Of a DNA stretch of 19,128 nt, positions 1 to 8,980 are shown one piece after another; the stretch's first letter is position 1; each line of letters opens with the position of its first letter. The position numbers and the translations under genes are program-made. This DNA comes from Coprinopsis marcescibilis (lineage: Eukaryota > Basidiomycota > Agaricomycetes > Agaricales > Psathyrellaceae). The stretch is from the NCBI GenBank assembly GCA_004369085.1, contig ML210516.1, positions 1-19,128 on the forward strand. Reading direction: 5' to 3'. A model generated the notes under the pieces. That model was not told the DNA's origin. It searched no databases and saw only the letters and a program-made list of their open reading frames with translations.

Positions 1-418
1 GTCGTTGCTGCTCCAGGTGGCCCCAGCTCTACCGAGTTCTCTCAATGCAACGGTGGCCAGGTGCAATGCTGCAACAGCGTCCAACAGGCCGACAACCTGT
101 CTGCTCCCATCGCTGGCTTGCTCGGTGTCCTTGGTGTTAAGGTCGCTCAACTGACTGGCCAGGTCGGTGTTACCTGCACTGGCGTCAACGTCATCGGCCT
201 TGGTGCTTCTCCCTCCTGGTATGTGGACCACGCTCTAGGTTATACTCACCCACTGACGTTGCCCCTTCTCCGATATAGCTCCAACCAACAAGTCTGCTGC
301 AACAACAACAGCTTCAGTAAGTTCTCTTTATTGGCATCGTTCTTAACAGTTTGCTTACTTTCTTCTACTAGATGGCGTTGTCGCTCTTGGATGCACTCCC
401 ATCAACATCTCTGCTTAA
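1..418 (+). CDS. Class I hydrophobin A, 5' partial (join 1..218, 279..316, 372..418)
   Basis: Secreted amphipathic surface protein of class I hydrophobin type, which self-assembles at air-water interfaces to coat hyphae. The window edge removes the start and most of the signal peptide; the first visible residues, VVAAPGG, look like the region around the signal-peptidase site. All eight cysteines are visible after splicing, with spacing C-x6-CC-x34-C-x13-C-x5-CC-x12-C, within the class I range. Two GT-AG introns are supported by reading-frame continuity: 219-278 splits the fifth cysteine codon (tg|c), and 317-371 splits the Asn codon before GVVALGC. The protein ends TPINISA, giving a C-terminal N-I-S sequon. 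The gene is identical, introns included, to the copy at 18711-19128. Hydrophobins B and B' lack the first intron. Family assignment is very secure; the exact 5' end is unknown. Confidence 0.95.
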
Positions 419-439
419 GCGTTTTTCATAGACCTCAGG

Positions 440-493
440 GTAAGCACTCTCTGCGCTGGTACTAAAGCAATTGTTCTTATCATTACCCACCAG
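440..493 (+). other. Candidate 3' UTR intron of hydrophobin A (54 nt)
   Basis: A gtaagc donor lies 21 nt after the stop codon and an acccaccag acceptor at 493. An actaaag branch-point-like sequence sits at about 461-467. The other hydrophobins have a 54-nt GT-AG candidate at the equivalent place, which makes a real spliced 3' UTR intron more likely than chance. This is inferred from splice signals and comparison between copies, with no transcript data. Confidence 0.6.
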
Positions 494-837
494 CTTCCCC
501 TGGACCATTCTCTGTTACCATTTCTCTCTCGAACACTTGAATAATACTAGTTGTACTGTACCGGTCTTCGTTGTGAACACTCTTTGAGACTGTACAATGT
601 ATAATGAACTTCTGTCCCAAGAATCTTCTTGAGTGCGGTTCAAACATTTTTGGACGTGCAACGAGCTGTCACGGTAGGCTCGTAACAGTCTAAGTTCTAT
701 TTTTGAAAGGGTTTATTCCTCCCCATCTCTGATCATCGGACTTGAAAGCCTTTCCCGAAGGCTGATTGTACGCATAAAATTAACTCTTGGCCTTACCTCA
801 AAATTGGCTAGCCGAATAACCAGTTCAGCGAGCCCAC

Positions 838-1008
838 CTACCACGTGCCAATACCTCTCAACTTCGTTTCGCTAGACACTGCGTCCAAGCTGAATATCCC
901 TAGCCTAACTCGAATATTTAACTCATTTACACTTTCCAAAGGTATGTCGTGCAGGCATGGATGTGCGCTCCCGACCGAACATCCGCGTGCCAAGCCAACT
1001 CTTTTCAT
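838..1008 (-). CDS. Small open frame in left arm, antisense to hydrophobins (doubtful)
   Basis: A 56-codon ATG-started frame begins MKRVGLARGCSVGSAHPC. The right arm has the matching frame at 18102-18275, beginning MTRVGLARGCSVRSAHPC, and both share CLHDIP next. In the shared block three of four base changes are synonymous in this frame, while the opposite-strand frame acquires a stop in the right arm. The tails diverge and differ by indels. The product is not recognised. It may be only conserved non-coding repeat sequence. Confidence 0.2.
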   Translation of the reverse strand: MKRVGLARGCSVGSAHPCLHDIPLESVNELNIRVRLGIFSLDAVSSETKLRGIGTW

Positions 1009-1039
1009 AACTCTCGATGCCTCCAATCCTCATGTCAGG

Positions 1040-1046
1040 TATAAAG
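1040..1046 (+). promoter_or_regulatory. TATA-like box conserved in both repeat arms
   Basis: TATAAAG follows a block (cctcatgtcagg) that is identical in both arms; the right arm carries TATAAG and TATAAAG at 18059-18064 and 18052-18058 on the minus strand. It lies 44 nt before an ATG at 1090 whose frame is not conserved: 62 codons on the left and 16 on the right. It may be the promoter of a decayed gene or an upstream start for hydrophobin B. No direct proof. Confidence 0.35.
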
Positions 1047-1910
1047 AACGTACAGATGGCAGGCTTTCTACGCCGCACCGAATTTCAAAATGGGAGCTCA
1101 CATTAACGAAAGTCTTGAGCGACAACGCATTTCAATCCCGGGCGTCGCGCCTAAAGCTTGCATGTATTTATCCATCATACGGACCAATAGTTTAATCGAC
1201 GGGTGTCATAGTTGTCAAGGGACTAGTCTCTACAAACTGTCATATTCGCTGTCATGTAAAGTGCTCAGCATAGTTTGAAGCAGCTGTTTTAAATTAGACA
1301 CTGAGACGTACTTGCCCGATATTGGATTTGAAACATCGATATGGCACGCGATAAATGTGTCGACAGCGTCGCACGTACAGCATGCATCCTAAGTTGTCCC
1401 GACTCCAGCTCAGGCGGCAAATTGGGGAAGCATAATGCATCTGGCTCCGATTAGAAGCGAACCGGGGGCGAGGTTGATCGTGAGCGACTTTCTATGTGCT
1501 TACCATTAAAAAAGTCGGAATGGTGCAGATTCCGAACAGCTTAAACAAGTTTCTCCCCAATTTCTCCCATGCCATTTATTAATGACGCGTCGTACTCCGA
1601 TTGAGTGTTCAGTGGCGACAATTTGAGATACTTACTTATATCACCATGCGCTCATGGCCCTCCAACTCCACCTTTAGTGTATGCTGAGCCGAAATGAAAG
1701 AAATAAATATCACAAGCAACGCATCAGACCCCGGCGCCTATCTTCGCCACTGAGTTCGTCGCACGAAATCGGAACGTCCCGTCCTAGGGGACCAGAAGCC
1801 CTACAAGACCCACCCAGCTTCATCTCTCATACTCCAGAACCTAGTTCACAATCCACACTCGCAGCCTCGCAGCAGCCTCCCTTTTTCTTTCGTCACCCGG
1901 CAACCTCACA

Positions 1911-2318
1911 ATGATTGCCCGCCTCACCTCCGCTCTCGTCGCCCTCTGTTTCTTCGCCGTTGCCTCGGCCGCTCCTAAGGGAGTTGAGGAGCTCGAGTTT
2001 GAGCAGTGCAATGGCGGCCACGTGTTGTGCTGCGATGCCCTCGAGAGCGCCAACAGCCTGAGCGCCCCCGTGAAGGGCAAACTCGAGACACTCAACATTG
2101 ATGCTACCCAGCTCACTGGCCAAATCGGCGTTGCCTGCACGGGTGTCAACGTTTTTGGCATCGGTGCCTCACCCTCCTGCTCCAACCAGCAGGTTTGCTG
2201 CAACAACAACAACTTCAGTAGGTGTTGTCGCATACTTCTATTTTGTCATGTCAGCTAACAGCGACTCCCAGATGGTGTCGTCGCTCTTGGCTGCATCCCG
2301 GCCAACGCCTCCGTCTAA
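1911..2318 (+). CDS. Class I hydrophobin B (join 1911..2217, 2272..2318), 117 aa
   Basis: Complete class I hydrophobin. Residues 1-20 (MIARLTSALV... ending VASA) form a signal peptide with likely cleavage after Ala20. Cysteines at 33, 40, 41, 76, 90, 96, 97 and 110 give C-x6-CC-x34-C-x13-C-x5-CC-x12-C. One 54-nt intron at 2218-2271 (gtaggt...tcccag) splits the Asn codon before GVVALGC, at the same place as the second intron of hydrophobin A. The first intron of A is absent, with PSC-SNQQ contiguous. The ATG at 1911 is the first in its leader and gives a proper signal peptide. The C-terminus ANASV carries an N-A-S sequon. It is the nearest paralogue of the gene at 16874-17289, with 71 of 87 mature residues shared. 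It converges with the F-box gene downstream. Confidence 0.96.
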
Positions 2319-2356
2319 AGACATCGACACGATACTGTTCCTTACTAAGTTTCAGG

Positions 2357-2410
2357 GTGAGCTTCAGAACAGTACGCGGCTTTGAAAGACGACTCATGAA
2401 TAGTCTCCAG
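2357..2410 (+). other. Candidate 3' UTR intron of hydrophobin B (54 nt)
   Basis: A gtgagc donor lies 38 nt after the stop and a tctccag acceptor at 2410, giving the same 54-nt length as in hydrophobins A and B'. A second possible acceptor (tttgcag) ends at 2426. It is positionally equivalent to the candidates in the other copies. Inferred from sequence only. Confidence 0.5.
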
Positions 2411-2814
2411 TCCTCGCTATTTGCAGGTCCCGAACCCTCAGTATTCCCTAGTTATGTGGTGATCGGCCGCCCTGTTGTTGTAGTAGATATACCATTCCCT
2501 TGTCCTGTGTCCGCAGCTTTTCAAGTCTAGTTCTTGAGAGGACTCGAGAACTACGTGTGAATCCTTTGAACTCCAGGCTAGAATGGCCTGTGACTTGACC
2601 AAGAACCTCTGCGACGGAAAGTTGAGTGGTGAATGGGATTTTGTAATGTGTAGTATGCAAATTGAAGGCCACTCACTACGTCACATATGCTTGAAAGAAG
2701 AACAAAGGTCCACACGCAGACGTGGCGAGTTGAAACCATTCATTCGGTATCCAGCCTTACATCGATGGTATTATTCGCGTCCAAAGCGGGTATCATAGTA
2801 AACATAAATCAATG
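2411..2814. other. Convergent intergenic stretch, hydrophobin B / F-box gene
   Basis: Presumed 3' UTRs and terminators of two convergent genes. The open frames here are short, overlap one another on both strands and resemble nothing known. No repeat or RNA gene was recognised. Confidence 0.5.
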
Positions 2815-4518
2815 CTAGAGAAGCTCCTCCCAAGTCCCCGAGGTTGGAATCAAGGAAACACCTGAATGATGAGCCATATCCTCCAGAGCAGAAACAGCTC
2901 CGCGATGCGACCTCCAAGAGTCGATATTTACCTGGGGCACTAAAACAACCCGCAGCTCTTTCCGACCAGCATTCAAAAGAGCGCTGACTGATTGGGTCCC
3001 GATGATCGCAGGCGATCGACCGTTCACAGGAACTAACACCAACGTTTCCAACCTAGGCCACAGGCCTTTCTTTGCCACATTCAACAGCAGCTTTTCTACA
3101 GACCTAGACTGACCAAGTATCACCAACCGCGAGATGTTCGGCGTCAAGCTTTCGGCCAGAATCTCGGTGAACGAGCCGTCATACTCGATAACGTCGATGA
3201 GGCGCAATGTCTTCAGAGACGATAGGGGGCGGAGATTTTCTGGAGTCCAAAACGTGGGGTTGTCGGGAGGGTCCATCCGGTCAAGAGTCAGGGACTCGAG
3301 ATTTGGGGCATGGAGGTTGGGCAGAACCAAATCTTCGAATGCACTGGAGCCGTATGCGGAGTAACGGAGCTCCTTGAGGTAGGGCATTTGGATTCTCTTC
3401 ATTTGAACAGTATCTCCAGGGAACTCGTAGCCAGGTGCGAACCCCGGAAGGGCGAAAGGCTGGCCTTGAATGGACAGGGTGAGAAGGGTGGGAAGTGTGA
3501 CGACCTTGGCGAATGCTTTCCACGAGAGCCAGTTCACTTGATATTCTCCGGATGACGCTGGTGGACTCCAAGTGACTTCGAGGCGCAAATCGGTAACGTG
3601 CTTCAGCATAGGGACGCAGGCTCCGGCGCTATTCCCATTCATGGAGATATGGAAAGACCTTTTTGGTGAGCTATCCGACGGCAGATGTGAGTCAGGCCAT
3701 TGGTCAACACCGAGGAGGCCGTCCAGGTAGCCCCGTGAAAACTGCTGCATGTGCATGGGAAGGATAACGAGCGATTGAAGATTCGGGGCTTCGGTTTTTG
3801 AGAGCCATTTCTGGATGTAATCGAGTGGTTCTAAGTCGTAGTGGAACGATAGAACCAGTTTTCGCCAACGAACACGGTGCGGACCGATATCGCATAGCAG
3901 GGAGTACTGGCTGTAAGTGGAGTTTTGCTGATTCCGAACCGAGCCCCTATCTTCACCTGTGCGATTTGCATCCGCGGGCCGAGGTCGCTGGGAGTCGCCG
4001 AACCAATCAGATAGATGGGTGGATTTGAAGTGGATGAATAGATCGAGGAATCGTGTTCCGGAGCGGTTGACATAGGCTTGCAAACGTTCGTGCGAGTAGG
4101 ATGTGGACGTTGAGCCTTTGAACCGGAAGCAAACCCAAAGGTCAGTGGATAAGAGGGCCAGATTGCGCCATGAGTGGCAAACATGTGAGAGATAAATCTC
4201 GGGGCGAAGCTGGAAAGTAATCGACTCTCCCTGTTGACGATGAGTTGGGTATTGGTCGTTGAGTTGCTGCACGAATCGGAAGATGAGGTGAAGGATTTCA
4301 GGCGGTATCTCCGTCTGCGCAATCCATATCTGCTCTCTGGGTCTCGAGGGAGTCCCTGTGAGTGTGCCACTGCGTTTTCTCAATACTCCAGTCGAGCGCT
4401 TGCTGTCGAATCGTGTAGGTGTGTTGGATATCGAGAGTCCAGACCACAGACGGGTAGCTGTTGAAGCCCAGCCTGACGGATTCAGCCACGAATCTGAGGT
4501 TATCAACCGAACGGACAT
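2815..4518 (-). CDS. F-box-like domain protein, 567 aa, single exon
   Basis: Probable substrate-recognition subunit of an SCF ubiquitin ligase, of the kind greatly expanded in Agaricomycetes. Residues about 70-135 hold the F-box-like motif: EIPPEILHLIF, then a loop, then YLSHVCHSWRNLALLSTDLW, the usual basidiomycete pattern (I-P-x-E-I-L ... V-C-x-x-W-R ... P/T-x-L-W). The C-terminal half, roughly 370-500, is leucine-rich with LRR-like spacing (PYLKELRYS, NLESLTLDRM, SLKTLRLIDV, RLETLVLVP), the likely substrate-binding part. It is an uninterrupted frame with ATG at 4518; the next Met is far inside and after the F-box. The stop is TAG at 2815-2817. Residues 1-65 are basic, Ser/Thr-rich and probably disordered. 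The substrate is unknown. It lies between convergent hydrophobin B and a gene-poor region. Confidence 0.85.
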   Translation of the reverse strand: MSVRLITSDSWLNPSGWASTATRLWSGLSISNTPTRFDSKRSTGVLRKRSGTLTGTPSRPREQIWIAQTEIPPEILHLIFRFVQQLNDQYPTHRQQGESITFQLRPEIYLSHVCHSWRNLALLSTDLWVCFRFKGSTSTSYSHERLQAYVNRSGTRFLDLFIHFKSTHLSDWFGDSQRPRPADANRTGEDRGSVRNQQNSTYSQYSLLCDIGPHRVRWRKLVLSFHYDLEPLDYIQKWLSKTEAPNLQSLVILPMHMQQFSRGYLDGLLGVDQWPDSHLPSDSSPKRSFHISMNGNSAGACVPMLKHVTDLRLEVTWSPPASSGEYQVNWLSWKAFAKVVTLPTLLTLSIQGQPFALPGFAPGYEFPGDTVQMKRIQMPYLKELRYSAYGSSAFEDLVLPNLHAPNLESLTLDRMDPPDNPTFWTPENLRPLSSLKTLRLIDVIEYDGSFTEILAESLTPNISRLVILGQSRSVEKLLLNVAKKGLWPRLETLVLVPVNGRSPAIIGTQSVSALLNAGRKELRVVLVPQVNIDSWRSHRGAVSALEDMAHHSGVSLIPTSGTWEELL

Positions 4519-4946
4519 TCCGCTACTCTGTGCCTATTTCCAAAGTCTGCTTGCCGTTTATCAGTGAGCAATCCAGCCCCATAACTGGTACCTTACCTTC
4601 CAGAGACCAAGCCAAGCGCAGGCGTCGAGGAGGGAATGAGAGAGATTGGGTGGGAAATGCCCCGGAGCAAAAACGGTGGCCCAACCGCTATATTCCCACC
4701 GAACACAATTGCAATGTCCCAAACGACCAGAACATTTCAAGTTTAAATGTCAACTAACTTGGGTGCGATCGTCTGGACTTGCAGAATGGGCAAGATATAT
4801 GACGTTGAGGTAAGTATGAGGCTCCTTTCCATGTAATGTGAACGTTGCTGGCGGCTTTAAACGGCAGCAGAACTCTAGTGAAAGCAATATGTCAGAGGGG
4901 GAAAAAAGCGTACTAGTGTTTGGGCCATTGTGACATGGCGACCAAA

Positions 4947-4977
4947 TGGAGTCCGAGAAGATTGATCTCAGACTCCA
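4947..4977. repeat. Inverted repeat, 12-bp stem with 7-nt loop
   Basis: tggagtccgaga at 4947-4958 faces tctcagactcca at 4966-4977, pairing at 11 of 12 positions around a 7-nt loop. The single mismatch becomes a G-U wobble on the minus-strand transcript. It has no T-run and no neighbouring gene, so it is not called a terminator. Function unknown. Confidence 0.6.
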
Positions 4978-6290
4978 TCATTAGCGTGGTCCAAGTTTCT
5001 GTATGTACATACAACAGGTCAAGCCGCCTTGGCAGGCGCGCCTGGTGGACTTTGATAACAGTTTCAAGATACTAGTAGGGTAAGTAGTACATACCAAGAG
5101 TACGAACGAGAATGTGTTGGTACTCTCGAGACCCCTTAGAACCGCCTGCCGACACTGGGGAGCAGCGGAGTTTGCCGACAATATATGCCAGGTCACTCGG
5201 CGCTCCGAGGACGTGAAAGACACACAGGGAGTTTTTCCCCCTTTCTTTCCTCCAGACTCCATCGACCGGTCCTTCCCTCGTCTCGTATCATTTGTTATCA
5301 GTGGTAAAACGACTTTATCAGTCTCAATTTTTGGATCGACGACAACACTTTGGCTGCTCTGTAATCAAAGGGTCAACATCGATCGCAAAAACATAAACAA
5401 GATTAATGTCTTGACGTTCTGAAGTTTCGTTCGTTCAGCTTTTAAAATTTAGGTCAACGTGTCGAAGATCTGGCGGTCAGGGGAGACGCATTCTGCGCTA
5501 TACGATACCAAAGGAGCCGGGCCCGTTTTAAAAAAAATTATCTTTTGACATCATCCCGCTTCTAATGCAGCCTAACCAGCTAATCCTATCAGGCTATATC
5601 GATTGCAGAGAAACCGTTAAACTTCGAAAAAAAGTATTCAGCCATATTATTGGTGTTTGCGAGAGGGTTTCCAGAGAATGTTCGATCTGGGACAACCTCG
5701 CGACTACTATCATCTATTCGCGCGTACGACCCAGCGGTGTGTTAACCGGTGGTTCAATATTCAATATTCAAAAACTTTGGGGAAGGCATCGTGTATGACT
5801 CAGGAATCTGGATCAGTACTGTCAGCAGCTTTCGAAATCCATCCTCACCTGACTGGCCTGGAAGCTCAAAGACCGATGAACGTCTTGAATCAAGGGATGT
5901 CCAGTGTCATTCGATTATCTTGCGTTTACGAGGTCATAAACCATGGCACACCGGTACCACTTCGTTGATCGTTGGTCCGACCGGGACATGGCAATCCAGT
6001 GGCATTAATAATTCAGGGTTTAATGTGATACTCCAGTAAAGAATGTCACTTTCGCAAGTCAAGCACCCAGTGACTACTTCATTCCATTCCATATGACGCA
6101 TCGCGGATCCTTAGAACGCCTCGAGGCGCTATGTACCATTGGATTAATGATGAAGTTTGCCACCTCGCCGTCATCTAGTCGGACACCAGGCCTGTCTTAG
6201 CCTGGCCTTCGCGTTACAGCGTCCCTTTGAGTTTCCCCATGATTTCCCCGCCACAACGGTCCTCGACGTCAATGGAAGGCCCTAGGCAGC

Positions 6291-6298
6291 TGACGTCA
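6291..6298. promoter_or_regulatory. Perfect CRE-type bZIP palindrome TGACGTCA
   Basis: An 8-bp palindrome matching the ATF/CREB (cAMP-response) consensus, with a second GACGTC at 6265-6270 nearby. There is no supported gene start close by, so it may be chance or mark an unrecognised promoter. Confidence 0.25.
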
Positions 6299-6503
6299 TC
6301 AAAAGGTCTTTTTTTTCTTAATAAAGAGCTGAGAATTCCATAAATGGTGCGGGGTATCAAACTTCTTTCAATTATAATTACTGCGTCGGAGGCACATGCA
6401 AATCGGCTGTGACAATGGCCCCAATGGGCCCTGAATGATAATGATTCAGTTTTCTTAGGTATGCATTGACGGTTGATATTTCCTGCCAGTGACTGACTAA
6501 ACT

Positions 6504-6677
6504 ATGATGCGCAGGCCTTCCATAGGCTGGGTTCTATTTGACCGGATTAAGCTGCAAGATTTGTTTGAGCGAGGGATGGCCGAGCGCATCCTGTATCGCA
6601 TCAGGACGAATCGGGAAGGTGTGCGCTGGGTGTATGGTTGCGTCCACATTTGGGTTTTGATTTTATCGAATGTTTGA
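6504..6677 (+). CDS. Small unrecognised open frame, 57 codons (doubtful)
   Basis: The frame opens with two consecutive ATGs after an in-frame TAA at 6498-6500. It reads MMRRPSIGWVLFDRIKLQDL and later contains ERILYRIRTNREGVRWVYG, ending at TGA 6675-6677. Its composition (regular charged and hydrophobic alternation, few Ser/Pro runs) is more protein-like than its surroundings. It could be a fragment of an exon or a decayed gene. No splice partners or family were identified. Confidence 0.2.
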   Translation: MMRRPSIGWVLFDRIKLQDLFERGMAERILYRIRTNREGVRWVYGCVHIWVLILSNV

Positions 6678-8970
6678 AAAGCCAATCTTTGGGTGTTTAT
6701 GATGACAGGGAGGTAGAAAGGCTAAAGAGCCGAACTAGGAGGCTTTTCTAACGATCAGTGAGCGCCTAAATATTATGTAGAGGCCTGCTCGGCGTACTCA
6801 CTCCCGCGTTTGTACGTTCGAGACGGCTGTACCGCTAGGTCATTCGAGTGTGATAAGTGGGACGCGGTAATACGGAACTGTGAGGGGAATGGAGAATATA
6901 GCTGATTAATGGATAAAGGGATAAGTAAACAGACATGACTACCGTGGTACTTCCTGTAGTTTCTACGGAACTTGCGATCGCGGGACACAAGAACGAGTGT
7001 CCCAATGTCCTGGTTGGCTTAGAAATGTTGGCATATGTAGACCTTAGCTTGAATGGGCCGGTATGGTACTACTCACCGAGGGCTAAGTAGTAAACACAGC
7101 CAGTCAGCCTATTTACTGCATCGTTTGTCACCGCAGTCCGTCGCGAGCGGCGCTGACATGTGTGCATACAAGGAATGGAGAAACCGAGGTCCTCACTCAC
7201 TCTAGACTCTGCGCCGCACAGGACTCGCGAATGCGGCAATATGTTCCCCATGTCTTGTCGTACGATGATAACCAAGCTGTTGTTACAATTCAACAAATCT
7301 GATATAGGCCGACATAATCCGAAAGAAGGTATTCGGGAAAGTCTTTCTATTTTTTGAACACAAGGTTCAGTAACGTTTGGGATGGTCGGGTGACCCAGCA
7401 GTTAGGGAATCAACTAAACGCCGACGTGATTGAAACCTGGGTCCTTGTTGCCTGCTCGGGGTGCTGCGCCTATGAACGGTGACGCCACGGCGGACGAAGG
7501 ACAAAACTGTGGGGCGGAGTGGCCGTATTTGTTGTCAGCGGGAGAAGCATAACGTCCGCACCAGATTCCTGGGAGGGTCAGATGGAAAGAAAATCCAGGA
7601 AACTTCTGTGGTTGTATGGTCAAGCGAGATGTAAGCACGGGCTTTAGCATGTAATCAAAATTGTGAAGGGGTCCATCAGTGATATGTGTAAACGAGAACT
7701 TTCCTTGGGGTACGTAGATAAGTAAGAATGTAAAGGATCCAGATTGGACGGCTATTTAATTTGCGATGTATTTGCAGAGTGCACTAGGGGGCTAGTTACT
7801 GTTACTGAACGGGTACAGAGGCGGAAAGTATCTATAATCTGATAATTTACTGATAGTCGTGAGCGCGTCACGAAGTTCTTTCCAAGCCACGAGAGTGACG
7901 AGGCGAAGGAACTGCTGTGAGATGATTGTTGCCGCCCCTTCACGCCATCTGATCACAGCACCACAACGACCGCCGCCACAGCTTGACATTATCCCCAACA
8001 ACACGTAAATATAAACAGAGATTAGAAACGAACCTTGGGCTCGTGACGGTCTATGGATTTTGAACGGTGGTAGACTCTGATGGTTGTACATCTCTGACGA
8101 GTTCTAAACAACACTTTATACAATTTGAACTACGCGAGCATCATCGATGACTTCAAATTTTGGAGCCCGGGGTCAATACCTGTCATTGATGATGCCAAAA
8201 GAACGCCGGAAGGCCCAAGAAAATGGTCTTATCTGAGAAAAAAGACGTGATTCGATTGTATACTCGGATAGTGACAGTAAAAACACCAGCGAATACCCGC
8301 CATAGTGCCGATCTCCCTTCAAGACAATGGTCCTTTCAAGGAATACGGAGTTGAAGAGCGAATTCGATGTTAATTTTCCAAGGCCAAGACAGGCTTGGCG
8401 GTGCCTCGAGATTAAATCTGTTCGGTGCCTAACCCGATTTGATGTCACACGTGGGAAATGATGGCTAACAATACCGAACGGCCAGAAACAGTTCGGCAAT
8501 AAATCTTGGACGCCCAGGCTCGATAAATATTCTGAGCTGTCTCGCTGGACCCCTTTGGTCAGCCCCTACCTTCGCCCATGCTATCTGAGCATTTAACGTT
8601 TTCGCCGGCCTTTTAAAAAGACTGCTCCTCAAGGATCGTCTCGCCGGTTAGGTTCTTCTGCCCTCACCCGTACGTCCCATTTGAAACATTTCTATCTTTT
8701 GAACCGCCAGCGGTCGTCGTCAACCACAGCTTTCATGCCTTCCTCAACATCGTCCGAACACGAACGCTGACCGCTTTATTTTATTCAGGCTGTATAATAT
8801 ATCTTTATTCGAGGCTTTCGAATCACCTCTTGACCTTCCTAGACGACTAAGCTGCTCGTCGCAAGTCTTGGCCATTGATAGGAGAGTCGCCCAGAGCTCT
8901 CCCGCCCAAGGACATCCTATCCGTTCATCCCACCATCAATTTTATCCAAGACTACTCACCCTTGGACCCA
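6678..8970. other. Gene-poor region, second part
   Basis: No supported gene. The longest ATG-started frame (7792-8091, minus, 99 codons) has a short hydrophobic stretch (FLISVYIYVLLGIM) but no known motif. The 8173-8499 minus frame starts with TTG only. From about 8560 the sequence becomes pyrimidine-rich on the plus strand, as expected for the promoter and leader of the gene at 9271. No long repeats or RNA genes were recognised. Confidence 0.5.
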
Positions 8971-8980
8971 TATAACCCTT

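Larger units (their letters stand above)
1..1321 (+). repeat. Left arm of large inverted repeat
   Basis: Bases 1-636 are exactly identical to the reverse complement of 18493-19128, covering hydrophobin A, its introns and 3' UTR. At 637 the right arm carries three extra bases, and identity falls to roughly 80% by eye with small indels. It remains recognisable to about 1321, where the shared sequence around cttgcccgat ends. The arm includes strongly conserved islands: a hairpin at 747-763 (agcctt/aaggct), a segment around 945-1000, and a TATAAAG at 1040-1046. The boundary of homology was judged by eye. Confidence 0.93.
494..1910. other. Spacer between hydrophobins A and B
   Basis: No convincing protein gene. 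Bases 494-1321 belong to the inverted-repeat arm. Bases 1322 to about 1800 have no counterpart in the right-hand spacer. Bases 1800-1910 are a C/T/A-rich leader without ATG, and parts resemble the leader of hydrophobin B' (ccagaacc-agttca and cgcagc tracts). No clear TATA box is seen for hydrophobin B; the best A/T run is aaataaatat near 1701-1710. A small antisense frame at 838-1008 is listed separately. Confidence 0.6.
4519..6490. other. Gene-poor region, first part
   Basis: The part next to the F-box gene presumably holds its promoter. No recognisable gene follows. The only ATG-started frame near 90 codons (4981-5262, minus) has no family resemblance. Several frames between 5560 and 6040 start only at TTG or GTG and are not credible eukaryotic genes. 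A/T-rich tracts, a hairpin at 4947-4977 and a perfect TGACGTCA at 6291-6298 are the visible structures. The stretch could be decayed mobile or genic DNA, but no terminal repeats, transposase or reverse-transcriptase motif was found. Confidence 0.5.

Noticed and set aside
3831..4370. 179-codon frame on the minus strand inside the F-box gene
   Set aside because: Out-of-frame overlap with the F-box coding sequence; low-complexity Ser/Thr content without motif.
4946..5262. Possible 317-bp MITE with atggagtc ends
   Set aside because: End similarity is only about 11 of 15 bases and no target-site duplication flanks it.
5657..6039. Overlapping plus-strand frames of about 100 codons
   Set aside because: They open only with TTG or GTG, overlap each other, and show no recognisable domain or splice-consistent extension.
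6572..6645. tRNA A-box-like sequence (tggccgag) on the plus strand
   Set aside because: No matching B box, no acceptor-stem pairing and no clover-leaf fold could be drawn.
8173..8499. 108-codon minus-strand frame
   Set aside because: Starts with TTG, no ATG near its beginning, no domain recognised.
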